DNA of 64,000 nucleotides from [Muricauda] lutisoli (nom. illeg.) (GTDB taxonomy: Bacteria > Bacteroidota > Bacteroidia > Flavobacteriales > Flavobacteriaceae), in the NCBI RefSeq assembly GCF_017313105.1, contig NZ_JAFLND010000003.1:248001-312000 (forward strand), written 5' to 3'. The notes beneath the pieces were generated by a model. The model was not told where the DNA came from. It worked only from the letters and a program-made list of their open reading frames with translations, and ran no database searches. The position numbers were made by a program, and so were the translations under genes. Positions 52,524 through 61,813 of the stretch are shown here, one piece after another; within the stretch, counting starts at the first letter, position 1; each line of letters starts with the position of its first letter.

Positions 52524-53678
52524 ATGAAAAAAATACAAATGGTTGACCTAAAAGGTCAGTACGAAGGCATAAAAACCGAGGTCAACGAAGCCATTGCGGA
52601 AATCTTGGATTCCTCTGCATTTATAAATGGACCCCATGTTCACGCATTTCAGAATGAGCTGGAAGAGTATTTGGGTGTAAAACATGTGATACCGTGTGCC
52701 AATGGTACCGATGCACTTCAAATATGTATGATGGGACTTGGATTGCAACCAGGGGATGAAGTGATCACGGCGGACTTTACATTTGCGGCTACCGTGGAAG
52801 TAATCGGTCTGTTACAACTCACACCTGTTTTAGTAGATGTGGAACCCGATACCTTCAACATAAATGTGAAGGCCATTGAAAAGGCAATTACGCCTAAAAC
52901 AAAAGCCATTGTTCCTGTACATCTTTTTGGACAATGTGCCGATATGGATGGGATTATGGAGTTGGCCAAAAAGCATGATTTATACGTAATAGAGGATAAT
53001 GCACAGGCTATAGGAGGTTCTTATTTCTCCAAAGATGGTTCCAAACAAAAAGCAGGGAGTATTGGGCATGTTGGTGCAACATCGTTCTTTCCGTCCAAAA
53101 ACTTGGGTTGTTATGGAGATGGAGGTGCCATTTTCACCAATAATGATGATTTGGCGCATACCATTCGAGGTATTGTAAATCATGGGATGTACAAAAGGTA
53201 TTACCACGATGTAGTTGGTGTAAATTCACGCTTGGACTCCATTCAAGCGGCTGTGTTACGTGCCAAATTGCCCAAATTGGATTTCTACAACCAAAAGCGT
53301 TGGGAAGCGGCAGCAAAATATTCCAAGGCGTTTAAAGGACAAGTGCATATTGTCGCGCCAAAAATATCTTGCGGCTGCGATACCGAGAAAAGCGTTTGCG
53401 ATTGCCACGTATTTCACCAGTATACCTTGAGGGTTACCAATGGAAAACGAGATGAGCTGGTACAACATTTAAATGATAATGACGTTCCATGTGGTGTATA
53501 TTATCCAGTTCCGTTGCACAAACAAAAGGCTTACGCGGACGACCGTTACAACGAAGATGATTTCCCTGTCACCAATCAGTTGGTGAACGAAGTGATTTCC
53601 CTTCCCATGCATACAGAATTGGATGATGAGCAAATTGAACACATAACCAATTTGGTAATCGACTTTGTAAACAAATAA
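52524..53678 (+). CDS. DegT/DnrJ/EryC1-family PLP aminotransferase with a Cys cluster
   Basis: The 384-residue enzyme has D158 in VIEDNAQAIGG (PLP nitrogen) and K192 in SFFPSKNLGCYGDGGAI (Schiff base), the standard nucleotide-sugar aminotransferase layout, ending in FPVTNQLVNEVISLPMH. An insertion around 283-294 reads CGCDTEKSVCDC, holding four Cys as two CxC pairs; this is unusual and could bind a metal. It is translationally close to galE (2 bp gap) and near kdtA, so it probably makes an aminosugar for surface polysaccharide. Confidence 0.92.
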   Translation: MKKIQMVDLKGQYEGIKTEVNEAIAEILDSSAFINGPHVHAFQNELEEYLGVKHVIPCANGTDALQICMMGLGLQPGDEVITADFTFAATVEVIGLLQLTPVLVDVEPDTFNINVKAIEKAITPKTKAIVPVHLFGQCADMDGIMELAKKHDLYVIEDNAQAIGGSYFSKDGSKQKAGSIGHVGATSFFPSKNLGCYGDGGAIFTNNDDLAHTIRGIVNHGMYKRYYHDVVGVNSRLDSIQAAVLRAKLPKLDFYNQKRWEAAAKYSKAFKGQVHIVAPKISCGCDTEKSVCDCHVFHQYTLRVTNGKRDELVQHLNDNDVPCGVYYPVPLHKQKAYADDRYNEDDFPVTNQLVNEVISLPMHTELDDEQIEHITNLVIDFVNK

Positions 53679-53680
53679 GA

Positions 53681-54697
53681 ATGAAAATACTCGTAACAGG
53701 TGGGTTGGGCTTTATTGGTTCGCACACTGTTGTTGAATTGCAAAATGAAGGATTTGAAGTGGTCATTGTGGACAATCTTTCCAATTCATCTATAGGTGTG
53801 TTAAACGGCATAGAAGCCATTACAGGTAAAAAACCCATTTTTGAAGAGTTCGATCTCCGGGACAAACCAAAGGTTCAAGATTTCTTTCAAGAACATAGCG
53901 ATATTGTAGGGGTTATCCATTTCGCGGCATCCAAAGCGGTGGGCGAAAGCGTGGAAAACCCTTTACTGTATTACGAAAACAACCTTGGAGTATTGGTCTA
54001 TATTCTTCAAGAATTAAAGAAGAAAGGGGGCGCAAGCTTTATTTTCAGTAGTTCTTGTACCGTCTATGGTCAGGCCGATGAAATGCCGATTACCGAGGCC
54101 GCTCCTGTAAAACCTGCCGAATCCCCTTATGGCAACACCAAACAGGTGGGCGAGGAAATTATAAGGGACACCTGCAAGGTACATCCAGAGATCAAAGCCA
54201 TTGCCCTACGCTATTTTAACCCGATCGGGGCGCATCCATCGGGTAAAATCGGAGAACTGCCCATAGGAGTGCCACAAAACTTGGTGCCCTTTATCACCCA
54301 AACAGGCATAGGTTTAAGGGAACAACTTTCTGTTTTTGGCGATGATTACCCTACCGAAGATGGTACTTGCATAAGAGATTATATCCATGTGGTCGATTTG
54401 GCCAAGGCACACGTTGCCGCACTGCAGCGTTTGTTGGAAGGGAAGAATGAAGACAATTACGAAGTGTTTAATTTGGGTACGGGAAAAGGAAGCTCCGTAT
54501 TGGAGGTCATCCAAAGTTTTGAACGTGTTTCTGGGGAAAAATTGAACTACAAAATAGTGGACAGGAGGCCTGGGGACATTACCCAAGCTTACGCCGATAC
54601 TAAAAAGGCAAATGAGGTTTTGCGTTGGAAGGCAAAATCCAGCCTTGACGACGCTATGAAATCTGCATGGGAGTGGGAGAAAATCATAAGAAGTTAG
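53681..54697 (+). CDS. galE: UDP-glucose 4-epimerase
   Basis: The 338-residue protein is an extended short-chain dehydrogenase: NAD loop GGLGFIGSHTVVEL, the SSSCTVYG serine, catalytic YGNTK (Tyr and Lys in SPYGNTKQVGEEI), the NPIGAHPSG sugar loop and RPGDITQAYADTKKA at the end, all typical of GalE. It interconverts UDP-glucose and UDP-galactose for glycan synthesis. It follows the aminotransferase with a two-base gap. Confidence 0.95.
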   Translation: MKILVTGGLGFIGSHTVVELQNEGFEVVIVDNLSNSSIGVLNGIEAITGKKPIFEEFDLRDKPKVQDFFQEHSDIVGVIHFAASKAVGESVENPLLYYENNLGVLVYILQELKKKGGASFIFSSSCTVYGQADEMPITEAAPVKPAESPYGNTKQVGEEIIRDTCKVHPEIKAIALRYFNPIGAHPSGKIGELPIGVPQNLVPFITQTGIGLREQLSVFGDDYPTEDGTCIRDYIHVVDLAKAHVAALQRLLEGKNEDNYEVFNLGTGKGSSVLEVIQSFERVSGEKLNYKIVDRRPGDITQAYADTKKANEVLRWKAKSSLDDAMKSAWEWEKIIRS

Positions 54698-54738
54698 GGT
54701 AGAATAATCCCAAACTCCAATTTGTACGTAAATAGGGT

Positions 54739-55095
54739 ATGCTGTCCAACCATAATAACAGTTTGGAGTTGCTGAAGACCGTTCAGCAAGAGCAACTCTA
54801 TCAAAAATTGATACACCAGCTCAAAAAGGATTTTGAATTGGCCAATGTGCCTATAAACCTTCCATTGGACGTATCTCCTGAAGAACTTAAAACCATCATT
54901 CACGAAAAAATCTATTTTTTGATCGTGGAAAAGTTCCCAGAGTACCTCAACCTATTATATGTAGTGGATATATCGGAAGATGAGGTCAAAAGGATAGCTC
55001 CGTCCGATGTTGTTGATATTTCGGCAGAGGTATCCTTTTTACTTTTAAAAAGGGAATGGCAAAAAGTTTGGTACAAGGCCAAATATAGCAGCTGA
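54739..55095 (+). CDS. Conserved hypothetical protein
   Basis: I do not recognise the family. The 118-residue protein is soluble and helix-rich, with repeated polar segments (LLKTVQQEQLYQKLIHQLKKDF, then LKTIIHEKIYFLIVEKFPEYLNLLYVVDI). No signal peptide or metal motif is seen. It follows galE after 41 bp and converges on the acyltransferase gene, with eight bases between the stops. Confidence 0.75.
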   Translation: MLSNHNNSLELLKTVQQEQLYQKLIHQLKKDFELANVPINLPLDVSPEELKTIIHEKIYFLIVEKFPEYLNLLYVVDISEDEVKRIAPSDVVDISAEVSFLLLKREWQKVWYKAKYSS

Positions 55096-55102
55096 CCTTT
55101 GG

Positions 55103-56203
55103 TCAGACTTTTACGTAAATACCTTTTTTGTCCATAAAATAGCCCACGATCCAGCAGGTGAGCATTACCCAAAGGGCAAATAGTAAAGAGCCAACATGTC
55201 CGCCCGACCACGATATAAATACATTGTTGGCAATCCATCTGTAAAGTGACTCTCCATTAATGTCTATCGCAAAAAGGGTGATTATGAACAACTCCGATAA
55301 TAAATAAATGAACAAGGTATTTTTGCCAAAAACCTCAAAAAAGTAACTCCAACCTTTGGCCTTCTTCATATCCAGAATGTAAATAAGAATGGCAATGGCA
55401 AAAAGGTCTATGCCGCAGGTAAGCAATACAAAGGAACTTGTCCAAAGTTTTTTGTTGATGGGCAAAATAAGGTCCCATGCCAATCCTGCAAAAACCAGGG
55501 CAAACCCGACCATCATCAATTTGGCCACCGTTTCGAAGTTTTGACCATTGTTCTGGATAAATCGACCGGCCAAATAACCGATGATCACATTGACAATGGC
55601 GGGAAGTGTACTCAACAAGCCTTCTGGGTCAAAAGCGATGCCTTCCCCATGGTACATGTGGTTGGCGCCGATAAGCCATTCGTCAAGTTTTAACACAGCA
55701 TTGCCCGATAAGGTGAGGTCGCCAAAACCAATTAAAATAAGATGGTATCCGACCAAAAATGCCACACTCAGCCAAATAGCTGTTTTTGTCTTCACAAAAT
55801 GAAGAATAATCGAGGCAAACATGTAGCAGAGGGCAATACGTTGTAAAACCCCAAAAACCCGGGTCTCCGAGAAGGGCTTTAACTGTCCATCATCAAAAAA
55901 TGGGTACCAATACATTAAAAAGCCGAGCAAGAATATAATCGCTGTTCGCTTTAAGACTTTTTTGAAAACAGCGGATTGTCCCATGCTTTCGTACTTCTTC
56001 ATGCTAAAGCTCATGGAATTTCCAACTACAAACAAAAAAGTGGGGAATACAAGGTCGGTCAACGTAAAACCGTTCCATTCGGCATGTAATAAAGGTGAAA
56101 ATGTAGTGGACCAGTTTCCTGGTGAGTTCACAATGATCATTAAGGCAACATCCAGACCCCTGAAAACATCTAGGGAAAGGTACCTATTTTTAAGTTTGGA
56201 CAT
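55103..56203 (-). CDS. NagX-like (heparan-alpha-glucosaminide N-acetyltransferase family) membrane protein
   Basis: The 366-residue product has about ten membrane helices and the family signatures SLDVFRGLDVALMIIVNSPG at the start and AEWNGFTLTDLVFPTFLFVVG, which carries the conserved His-free DLVFP segment. Related human and bacterial proteins acetylate glucosamine across a membrane. In Bacteroidota they are usually placed with sugar metabolism. The substrate is not visible. The 210 bp gap to sucA holds the sucA promoter and nothing else recognisable. Confidence 0.88.
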   Translation of the reverse strand: MSKLKNRYLSLDVFRGLDVALMIIVNSPGNWSTTFSPLLHAEWNGFTLTDLVFPTFLFVVGNSMSFSMKKYESMGQSAVFKKVLKRTAIIFLLGFLMYWYPFFDDGQLKPFSETRVFGVLQRIALCYMFASIILHFVKTKTAIWLSVAFLVGYHLILIGFGDLTLSGNAVLKLDEWLIGANHMYHGEGIAFDPEGLLSTLPAIVNVIIGYLAGRFIQNNGQNFETVAKLMMVGFALVFAGLAWDLILPINKKLWTSSFVLLTCGIDLFAIAILIYILDMKKAKGWSYFFEVFGKNTLFIYLLSELFIITLFAIDINGESLYRWIANNVFISWSGGHVGSLLFALWVMLTCWIVGYFMDKKGIYVKV

Positions 56204-56314
56204 GTTAAGTTGGTTTAGCTAGGCGTTCAAGTTAAATTATTTTTAGTTTCCCCTGTTAATTTGAGTTAAAAATTTCATTTTTATTGCTTTCATGTTCATT
56301 CTGTGATATAGTTG

Positions 56315-56322
56315 TAAATTTG
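56315..56322 (+). promoter_or_regulatory. -7 box of the sucA-sucB promoter
   Basis: TAAATTTG matches TAnnTTTG and predicts transcription near 56327. The 86-base leader before sucA is much longer than in the other genes here. Confidence 0.5.
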
Positions 56323-56412
56323 AATAAGAAATTAAAGGGAATACAAGCATATAAATGCTAAAACCCGTATTTTTGACAAAATTTTCCATAAAGTTTTGGA
56401 GAAACAGAAAGA

Positions 56413-59211
56413 ATGGACAAATATTCATTTTTAAACGCTGCGCACACTTCATTTTTTGCGGAGCAATACGATAAATATCTAACGAATCCCGATAACGTAG
56501 AGCCCAGTTGGAGGGCTTTTTTTCAAGGATTTGATTTTGGTTTGGAAGGTTCCCTCGAAGATTTGGGGGTCGAATCTGACAAAGGTGGAATGGTTGTGCT
56601 TTCCAATGGAAGGAAAGTGGAGATGCCTGAAGCCCTTCAGAAGGAGTTCCAGGTAATTCGCCTTATTGATGGTTACCGCTCTCGTGGACACCTCTTTACC
56701 AAAACCAATCCCGTAAGGGAGCGAAGAAAGTATGCCCCTACTTTGGACATCGAAAACTTTGGTCTGAACCAAGAGGATTTGGATACGGTTTTTGATGCAG
56801 GAAAGATACTGGGTATCGGACCGGCATCATTAAAAGAAATTATTCGTCACTTGGAAAGCATCTATTGTGATGCGATAGGGGTGGAGTACATGTATATACG
56901 AACCCCGGAACGTATCCAATGGATTCAGGATTGGCTCAATAAAAACCACAATCACCCAAATTACACGGCCGACGAAAAGAAGAATATCCTAAGGAAGTTA
57001 AACGAAGCAGTTTCTTTTGAAAGCTTTTTGCATACCAAATATGTGGGGCAAAAACGATTTTCTCTCGAAGGTGGCGAATCCTTGATTCCAGCGTTGGATG
57101 TCATTGTTGAAAAGGCAGCCGATCAAGGTGTAAAACAATTTGTTGTGGGTATGGCCCACAGGGGACGTTTAAATGTGCTCACCAATATTTTTGGTAAGTC
57201 ACCAAAGGATATTTTTAGCGAGTTTGACGGCAAGGATTACGAGGAAACCATCTTTGATGGTGATGTAAAATATCACTTGGGATGGACTTCTACCCGTGAA
57301 ACGGACTCTGGCAAAATTGTCAATATGAACATTGCCCCGAATCCATCCCACTTGGAGACCGTTAATTCGATCGTTGAAGGAATTTCCAGGGCCAAGCAGG
57401 ATCGCGACCATCAGGAGGATATCACGGAAGTGCTTCCTATTCTGATTCATGGAGATGCAGCTTTTGCTGGACAGGGCGTAGTATACGAAGTAATTCAGAT
57501 GGCTCGCCTGGATGGATATACAACAGGGGGAACCATTCATATTGTGGTGAACAACCAGATTGGGTTTACAACGAACTACCTGGATGCAAGATCATCTACC
57601 TATTGTACAGATGTGGGCAAGGTGACCCTTTCACCGGTACTTCATGTAAATGCCGATGATGCCGAGGCCGTGGTGCACGCCACAACTTTTGCATTGGAAT
57701 ATAGAATGCGATACAAGCGCGATATTTTCTTGGATTTGTTGGGATACAGAAAGTATGGGCACAACGAAGGTGACGAACCCAAGTTTACCCAACCGTTATT
57801 GTACAAATCCATTTCCAAACACAAGAACCCAAGGGACATTTATGCGGAGAAATTGATTGCCGAAGGGGTGATCGATGAGAACTACGTAAAGGAACTTGAA
57901 GAAAAATATAAGAACGATCTCGAGGAGGATCTTTTGGACTCCCGTAAAATCGAGAAGACCAGGATAACCCCTTTCATGCAAGATGAATGGGAAGGGTTTG
58001 AGCAAGTGACCGAGGAGGTCATGCTGAAACCTATGGATACCACATACGACCTTAAAAAATTGGATGAGGTGGCCCAAAGCATCACCAAGCTACCCGAGAA
58101 CAAGAAATTTTTGAGAAAATTGGTGCGATTGGTGGAAGGTCGCCATAAAATGTATTTTGAGGATAACAAGCTCGATTGGGCCATGGGTGAACTTTTGGCC
58201 TATGGATCACTGATCGAAGAAGGTTACGATGTTAGGATGACAGGTCAAGATGTGGAAAGGGGCACCTTCTCGCACAGACATGCCGTCATCAAAACAGAGA
58301 TGCACGAGGAAGAAGTAGTGTTGTTGAATGAAATGGGTGACAACCAAAATGGAAAGTTCCATATCTACAACTCATTGCTTTCGGAATATGCCGTAATGGG
58401 ATTTGATTATGGCTACGCCATGGCAAGCCCAAAAACTTTGACCATCTGGGAGGCACAATTCGGAGACTTCAGTAACGGAGCACAGATTATCATTGATCAA
58501 TACCTGTCTTCTGCAGAGGACAAATGGAAACTGCAAAATGGATTGGTGCTTTTATTGCCACATGGTTATGAAGGACAAGGGGCGGAGCATTCATCGGCGC
58601 GTATGGAAAGGTACCTGCAATTGTGTGCCAAGGACAATATGTTCGTAGCGGATGTGACCACCCCGGCGAACTTGTTTCACCTCTTCCGTAGGCAAATGAA
58701 AGCCAAATTCCGTAAGCCTTTGGTGGTTTTTACGCCTAAAAGTCTGTTGAGGCACCCCAAGGTACATTCCACTAAAGAGGAAATGGCCAATGGCAGTTTT
58801 CAGATGGTGATAGATGACGCCGATGCGAAGACAACCAAGGTGAAGACCTTGGTCTTCTGTACAGGTAAATTCTACTATGATCTTTTGGAAAAACGAGAAG
58901 AGCTCGAAAGGGATGATGTTGCTTTGGTGCGTGTGGAGCAGTTGTTCCCATTACCGGCAAAAGAAATGCGAAGCATTATCAAGAAATATAAAAATGCAGA
59001 CGATATTGTTTGGGCCCAAGAAGAGCCAAGAAACATGGGGGCTTGGAGCCACATGTTGATGCATTTGGATGAGGCCAAGCAGTTTAGGGTGGCATCCCGA
59101 AGATTCTATGGTGCACCGGCTGCAGGTAGTGCTGTGCGTTCAAAAAGACGTCATGCCCAAGTACTGGACTACGTTTTTGACAAGAGTAAGGATAACATGC
59201 AATTAAGATAA
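56413..59211 (+). CDS. sucA: 2-oxoglutarate dehydrogenase E1 component
   Basis: The 932-residue enzyme decarboxylates 2-oxoglutarate with thiamine diphosphate in the citric acid cycle. It starts MDKYSFLNAAHTSFFAEQYDKY, has the GMAHRGRLNVL and HLGWTSTRETDSG motifs, the ThDP-binding GDAAFAGQGVVYE and NNQIGFTTN region, and the C-terminal transketolase-like half with GGTIHIVV earlier and GYEGQGAEHSSARMERYLQL later. Length matches OdhA/SucA. sucB follows after 22 bases, so both E1 and E2 are made together; E3 is not in the window. Confidence 0.97.
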   Translation: MDKYSFLNAAHTSFFAEQYDKYLTNPDNVEPSWRAFFQGFDFGLEGSLEDLGVESDKGGMVVLSNGRKVEMPEALQKEFQVIRLIDGYRSRGHLFTKTNPVRERRKYAPTLDIENFGLNQEDLDTVFDAGKILGIGPASLKEIIRHLESIYCDAIGVEYMYIRTPERIQWIQDWLNKNHNHPNYTADEKKNILRKLNEAVSFESFLHTKYVGQKRFSLEGGESLIPALDVIVEKAADQGVKQFVVGMAHRGRLNVLTNIFGKSPKDIFSEFDGKDYEETIFDGDVKYHLGWTSTRETDSGKIVNMNIAPNPSHLETVNSIVEGISRAKQDRDHQEDITEVLPILIHGDAAFAGQGVVYEVIQMARLDGYTTGGTIHIVVNNQIGFTTNYLDARSSTYCTDVGKVTLSPVLHVNADDAEAVVHATTFALEYRMRYKRDIFLDLLGYRKYGHNEGDEPKFTQPLLYKSISKHKNPRDIYAEKLIAEGVIDENYVKELEEKYKNDLEEDLLDSRKIEKTRITPFMQDEWEGFEQVTEEVMLKPMDTTYDLKKLDEVAQSITKLPENKKFLRKLVRLVEGRHKMYFEDNKLDWAMGELLAYGSLIEEGYDVRMTGQDVERGTFSHRHAVIKTEMHEEEVVLLNEMGDNQNGKFHIYNSLLSEYAVMGFDYGYAMASPKTLTIWEAQFGDFSNGAQIIIDQYLSSAEDKWKLQNGLVLLLPHGYEGQGAEHSSARMERYLQLCAKDNMFVADVTTPANLFHLFRRQMKAKFRKPLVVFTPKSLLRHPKVHSTKEEMANGSFQMVIDDADAKTTKVKTLVFCTGKFYYDLLEKREELERDDVALVRVEQLFPLPAKEMRSIIKKYKNADDIVWAQEEPRNMGAWSHMLMHLDEAKQFRVASRRFYGAPAAGSAVRSKRRHAQVLDYVFDKSKDNMQLR

Positions 59212-59233
59212 TACAAGTATAAACTATAACAGA

Positions 59234-60454
59234 ATGGTTTTAGAAATGAAAGTTCCCTCACCGGGGGAATCCATTACAGAGGTAGAAATCGCCGAGTGGT
59301 TGGTAGAGGATGGAGACTATGTGGAGAAGGACCAGGCCATAGCCGAGGTAGACTCGGACAAGGCAACATTGGAGCTTCCTGCAGAGGAAAGCGGAGTTAT
59401 TACCCTTAAGGCCGAAGTGGGAGACGCCGTAGCCGTTGGCGAGGTGGTTTGCCTCATCGATACGAGTGCGGAAAAGCCTGAAGGTTCATCTGGCTCATCC
59501 GAGAAAAAAGAGGAGCCCAAAAAAGAAGAACCTAAGAAAGAAGCGCCCAAGAAAGAGGAGTCCAAAAAGGAAACTTATGCTTCCGGAACACCATCTCCAG
59601 CCGCCAAAAAGATATTGGACGAAAAAGGCATCGAACCTTCATCCGTTTCAGGAAGTGGAAAAGATGGACGTATTACCAAGGACGATGCTGTAAAGGCAAA
59701 ACCATCCATGGGGACACCAACAGGCGGTAGCCGTGGGGAGAGCCGTTCCAAATTGTCCATGCTGCGTAGAAAAGTGGCCGAGCGTTTGGTTGCAGCGAAG
59801 AACGAAACGGCTATGTTGACCACTTTCAACGAAGTGGACATGTCCGCCATCTTTGAGTTGCGCAAACAGTATAAAGAAGAATTCAAAGAAAAACATGGTG
59901 TAAGCCTTGGATTTATGTCCTTCTTTACCAAAGCGGTAATTCGTGCATTGCAAATGTACCCGGCCGTTAACTCTATGATCGATGGTAAGGAAATGATCAC
60001 CTACGAATTCTGTGATATCAGTATTGCAGTTTCCGGACCTAAAGGTTTGATGGTACCTGTAATCAGAAATGCTGAAAACCTTTCATTTAGGGGAATCGAA
60101 TCCGAAGTAAAACGTTTGGCCATTCGTGCCAGGGAAGGTGAGATCACTGTGGATGAGATGACAGGTGGTACCTTTACCATTACAAACGGTGGTGTGTTTG
60201 GTTCTATGTTGTCTACCCCGATCATTAACCCACCACAGAGTGGAATTTTGGGTATGCACAACATTGTGGAGCGCGCGATTGTTAGGGACGGGGCCATTGC
60301 CATTGCACCTGTAATGTACGTAGCACTTTCTTACGACCACAGAATTATAGACGGTAAGGAATCCGTTGGGTTCTTGGTTGCCGTTAAAGAAGCATTGGAA
60401 AGTCCAGAAGAATTGTTGATGGACGGCAACGTTAAAAAAGCGTTGGAATTATAA
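59234..60454 (+). CDS. sucB: Dihydrolipoyllysine succinyltransferase (E2 of 2-oxoglutarate dehydrogenase)
   Basis: The 406-residue protein has one lipoyl domain with K43 in EVDSDKATLEL, an Ala/Pro/Lys/Glu-rich hinge (EEPKKEEPKKEAPKK), a peripheral-subunit-binding domain (PSPAAKKILDEKGI), and the catalytic domain ending in the LSYDHRIIDGKE motif (His and Asp of the acyltransferase site). It forms the core of the 2-oxoglutarate dehydrogenase complex. Confidence 0.96.
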   Translation: MVLEMKVPSPGESITEVEIAEWLVEDGDYVEKDQAIAEVDSDKATLELPAEESGVITLKAEVGDAVAVGEVVCLIDTSAEKPEGSSGSSEKKEEPKKEEPKKEAPKKEESKKETYASGTPSPAAKKILDEKGIEPSSVSGSGKDGRITKDDAVKAKPSMGTPTGGSRGESRSKLSMLRRKVAERLVAAKNETAMLTTFNEVDMSAIFELRKQYKEEFKEKHGVSLGFMSFFTKAVIRALQMYPAVNSMIDGKEMITYEFCDISIAVSGPKGLMVPVIRNAENLSFRGIESEVKRLAIRAREGEITVDEMTGGTFTITNGGVFGSMLSTPIINPPQSGILGMHNIVERAIVRDGAIAIAPVMYVALSYDHRIIDGKESVGFLVAVKEALESPEELLMDGNVKKALEL

Positions 60455-60462
60455 AATAATGC

Positions 60463-60512
60463 CACCTCGAGCACGGCCGCTGAGCGAAGTTGAAGTGCAA
60501 GCGAGAGGTCTA
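60463..60512. repeat. Extragenic imperfect palindrome, possibly dispersed
   Basis: The stretch begins ACCTCGAGC and ends GCGAGAGGT, with an inner GC-rich part, much more GC-rich than the flanks. It resembles dispersed extragenic repeats of flavobacteria built on CTTCGAGC/GCTCGAAG arms. Copies elsewhere cannot be checked from this window. Confidence 0.4.
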
Positions 60513-60517
60513 GGAAC

Positions 60518-60550
60518 AAATGCCTTTACTTTTTTAAGTAGAGGCATTTT
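60518..60550. terminator. Bidirectional terminator between sucB and the aspartic-protease-like gene
   Basis: AAATGCCT...ACT and AGT..AGGCATTT pair around a central T/A-rich loop, with T bases on the right. The stem overlaps the last codons and stop of the minus-strand gene at 60526. Confidence 0.65.
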
Positions 60551-60966
60551 TTGTTGTAATCGATCACGGCCTTTCCTTTTTTAAGCACATCGGCACCAAT
60601 GATTCCATCTACAGGCAGGGCATTGTGGGCTATCAAGGCTTGGTTTACATGGGTGAGATCAAAAAGAACGACCTTCTGCTTTTTCTTTTTCCAGTCCCCT
60701 ATCTGGATTTTGTTTTTGTTGGATATTAACGTTTCCATTTCCGTCGCACCGGCACCGGCCGCTTTAATGTCCGTAGCTTCTGAGGCCATTTCAAAAAATT
60801 CGATTTTATCCATTCCCACGCAGGTGTTGGAGGCTCCCGTATCCAATATGAACTTGCCCGTAACGCCGTTGATGCTGGCAATAAGTTCAAAGTGGTTGGT
60901 TTCGGTCAATACCAAAGGTATTTTAATGTATGCTTTGGATTTTAGGAATTTTTTGAGTGATGCCAT
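60526..60966 (-). CDS. Retropepsin-like (clan AA) aspartic protease
   Basis: From ATG 60966 (MASLKKFLKSKAYIKIP) the product is 146 residues. It has the single catalytic motif FILDTGASNTC with D42, and the second hydrophobic glycine segment VDGIIGADVLKKGKAVIDY typical of clan AA. One motif per chain means it must dimerise to be active. The target is unknown. The alternative start at 61005 adds 13 residues with no match and would put its start inside the tatD promoter region. It is divergent from tatD. Confidence 0.82.
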   Translation of the reverse strand: MASLKKFLKSKAYIKIPLVLTETNHFELIASINGVTGKFILDTGASNTCVGMDKIEFFEMASEATDIKAAGAGATEMETLISNKNKIQIGDWKKKKQKVVLFDLTHVNQALIAHNALPVDGIIGADVLKKGKAVIDYNKKCLYLKK

Positions 60967-61008
60967 AGAAAAATATGCTCTTGACGAATCTTTAATCAGA
61001 AACAAAGT

Positions 61009-61038
61009 TTTGGGACGTCTAAGATAAGCCTATTTTTG
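61009..61038 (+). promoter_or_regulatory. Promoter of tatD with predicted leaderless start
   Basis: TTTG (61009-61012), an 18-base spacer and TATTTTTG (61031-61038) give a strong promoter. With the first -7 base at -12 the transcription start falls at 61043, the A of the tatD ATG, so the message would be leaderless. Confidence 0.65.
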
Positions 61039-61042
61039 CGAT

Positions 61043-61810
61043 ATGATTGTTACCGATACCCATACCCATTTATATAGTGAAGCCTTTGATGAGGATAGAA
61101 GTGAAATGATGCAACGTGCCATAGAAGCAGGGGTGAAGCGCTTTTTTATCCCCGCTATCGATTCAACCTACACCCAATCCATGTTGGATTTGGAAACCGA
61201 TTATCCCGATAATGTTTTTTTGATGATGGGCTTGCACCCAACACACGTCAAAGAAAATTATAAAGACGAATTGGCCCATGTGGAAAAGTGGTTGTCCAAG
61301 AAAAAGTTTTATGCCGTTGGTGAAATAGGGGTAGACCTTTATTGGGACAAGACTTTTTTGAAGGAGCAGCAAGAAGCCTTTGCTTATCAGATTCGGTTGG
61401 CGAAAAAACATCAGTTGCCGATAGTGATCCATTGTCGTGATGCCTTTGATGAGGTTTTCGAAGTGCTGGAACAGGAAAAAGGAGAGGACCTCTTCGGGAT
61501 TTTCCATTGTTTTACGGGAACTTTGGAACAGGCCCATCAAGCTTTATCCTACAACATGAAGTTGGGTATTGGTGGTGTGGCCACCTTTAAAAATGGTAAA
61601 ATCGATAAATTTTTGAACGAAATCGACCTGAAACACATTGTGCTGGAAACGGATGCTCCGTATTTGGCACCGACGCCCTATCGCGGAAAACGTAACGAGA
61701 GCTCTTATATCATAAAGGTGTTGGAAAAACTATCTTCGATATATAATAAGCCTGAAGAAGAGATCGCGGCTATCACTACGGAAAACTCCAAGGAAATCTT
61801 TGGGATCTGA
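61043..61810 (+). CDS. tatD: TatD-family metal-dependent hydrolase
   Basis: The 255-residue protein has the TIM-barrel metal site: THTHLYSEAFDEDR (HxH), GEIGVDLYWD (Glu and Asp), VIHCRDAFDE (His), IFHCFTG (His) and VLETDAPYL (Asp). It belongs to the TatD DNase family, implicated in DNA repair and quality control. It is followed after three bases by an asparaginase. Confidence 0.94.
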   Translation: MIVTDTHTHLYSEAFDEDRSEMMQRAIEAGVKRFFIPAIDSTYTQSMLDLETDYPDNVFLMMGLHPTHVKENYKDELAHVEKWLSKKKFYAVGEIGVDLYWDKTFLKEQQEAFAYQIRLAKKHQLPIVIHCRDAFDEVFEVLEQEKGEDLFGIFHCFTGTLEQAHQALSYNMKLGIGGVATFKNGKIDKFLNEIDLKHIVLETDAPYLAPTPYRGKRNESSYIIKVLEKLSSIYNKPEEEIAAITTENSKEIFGI

Positions 61811-61813
61811 TCT

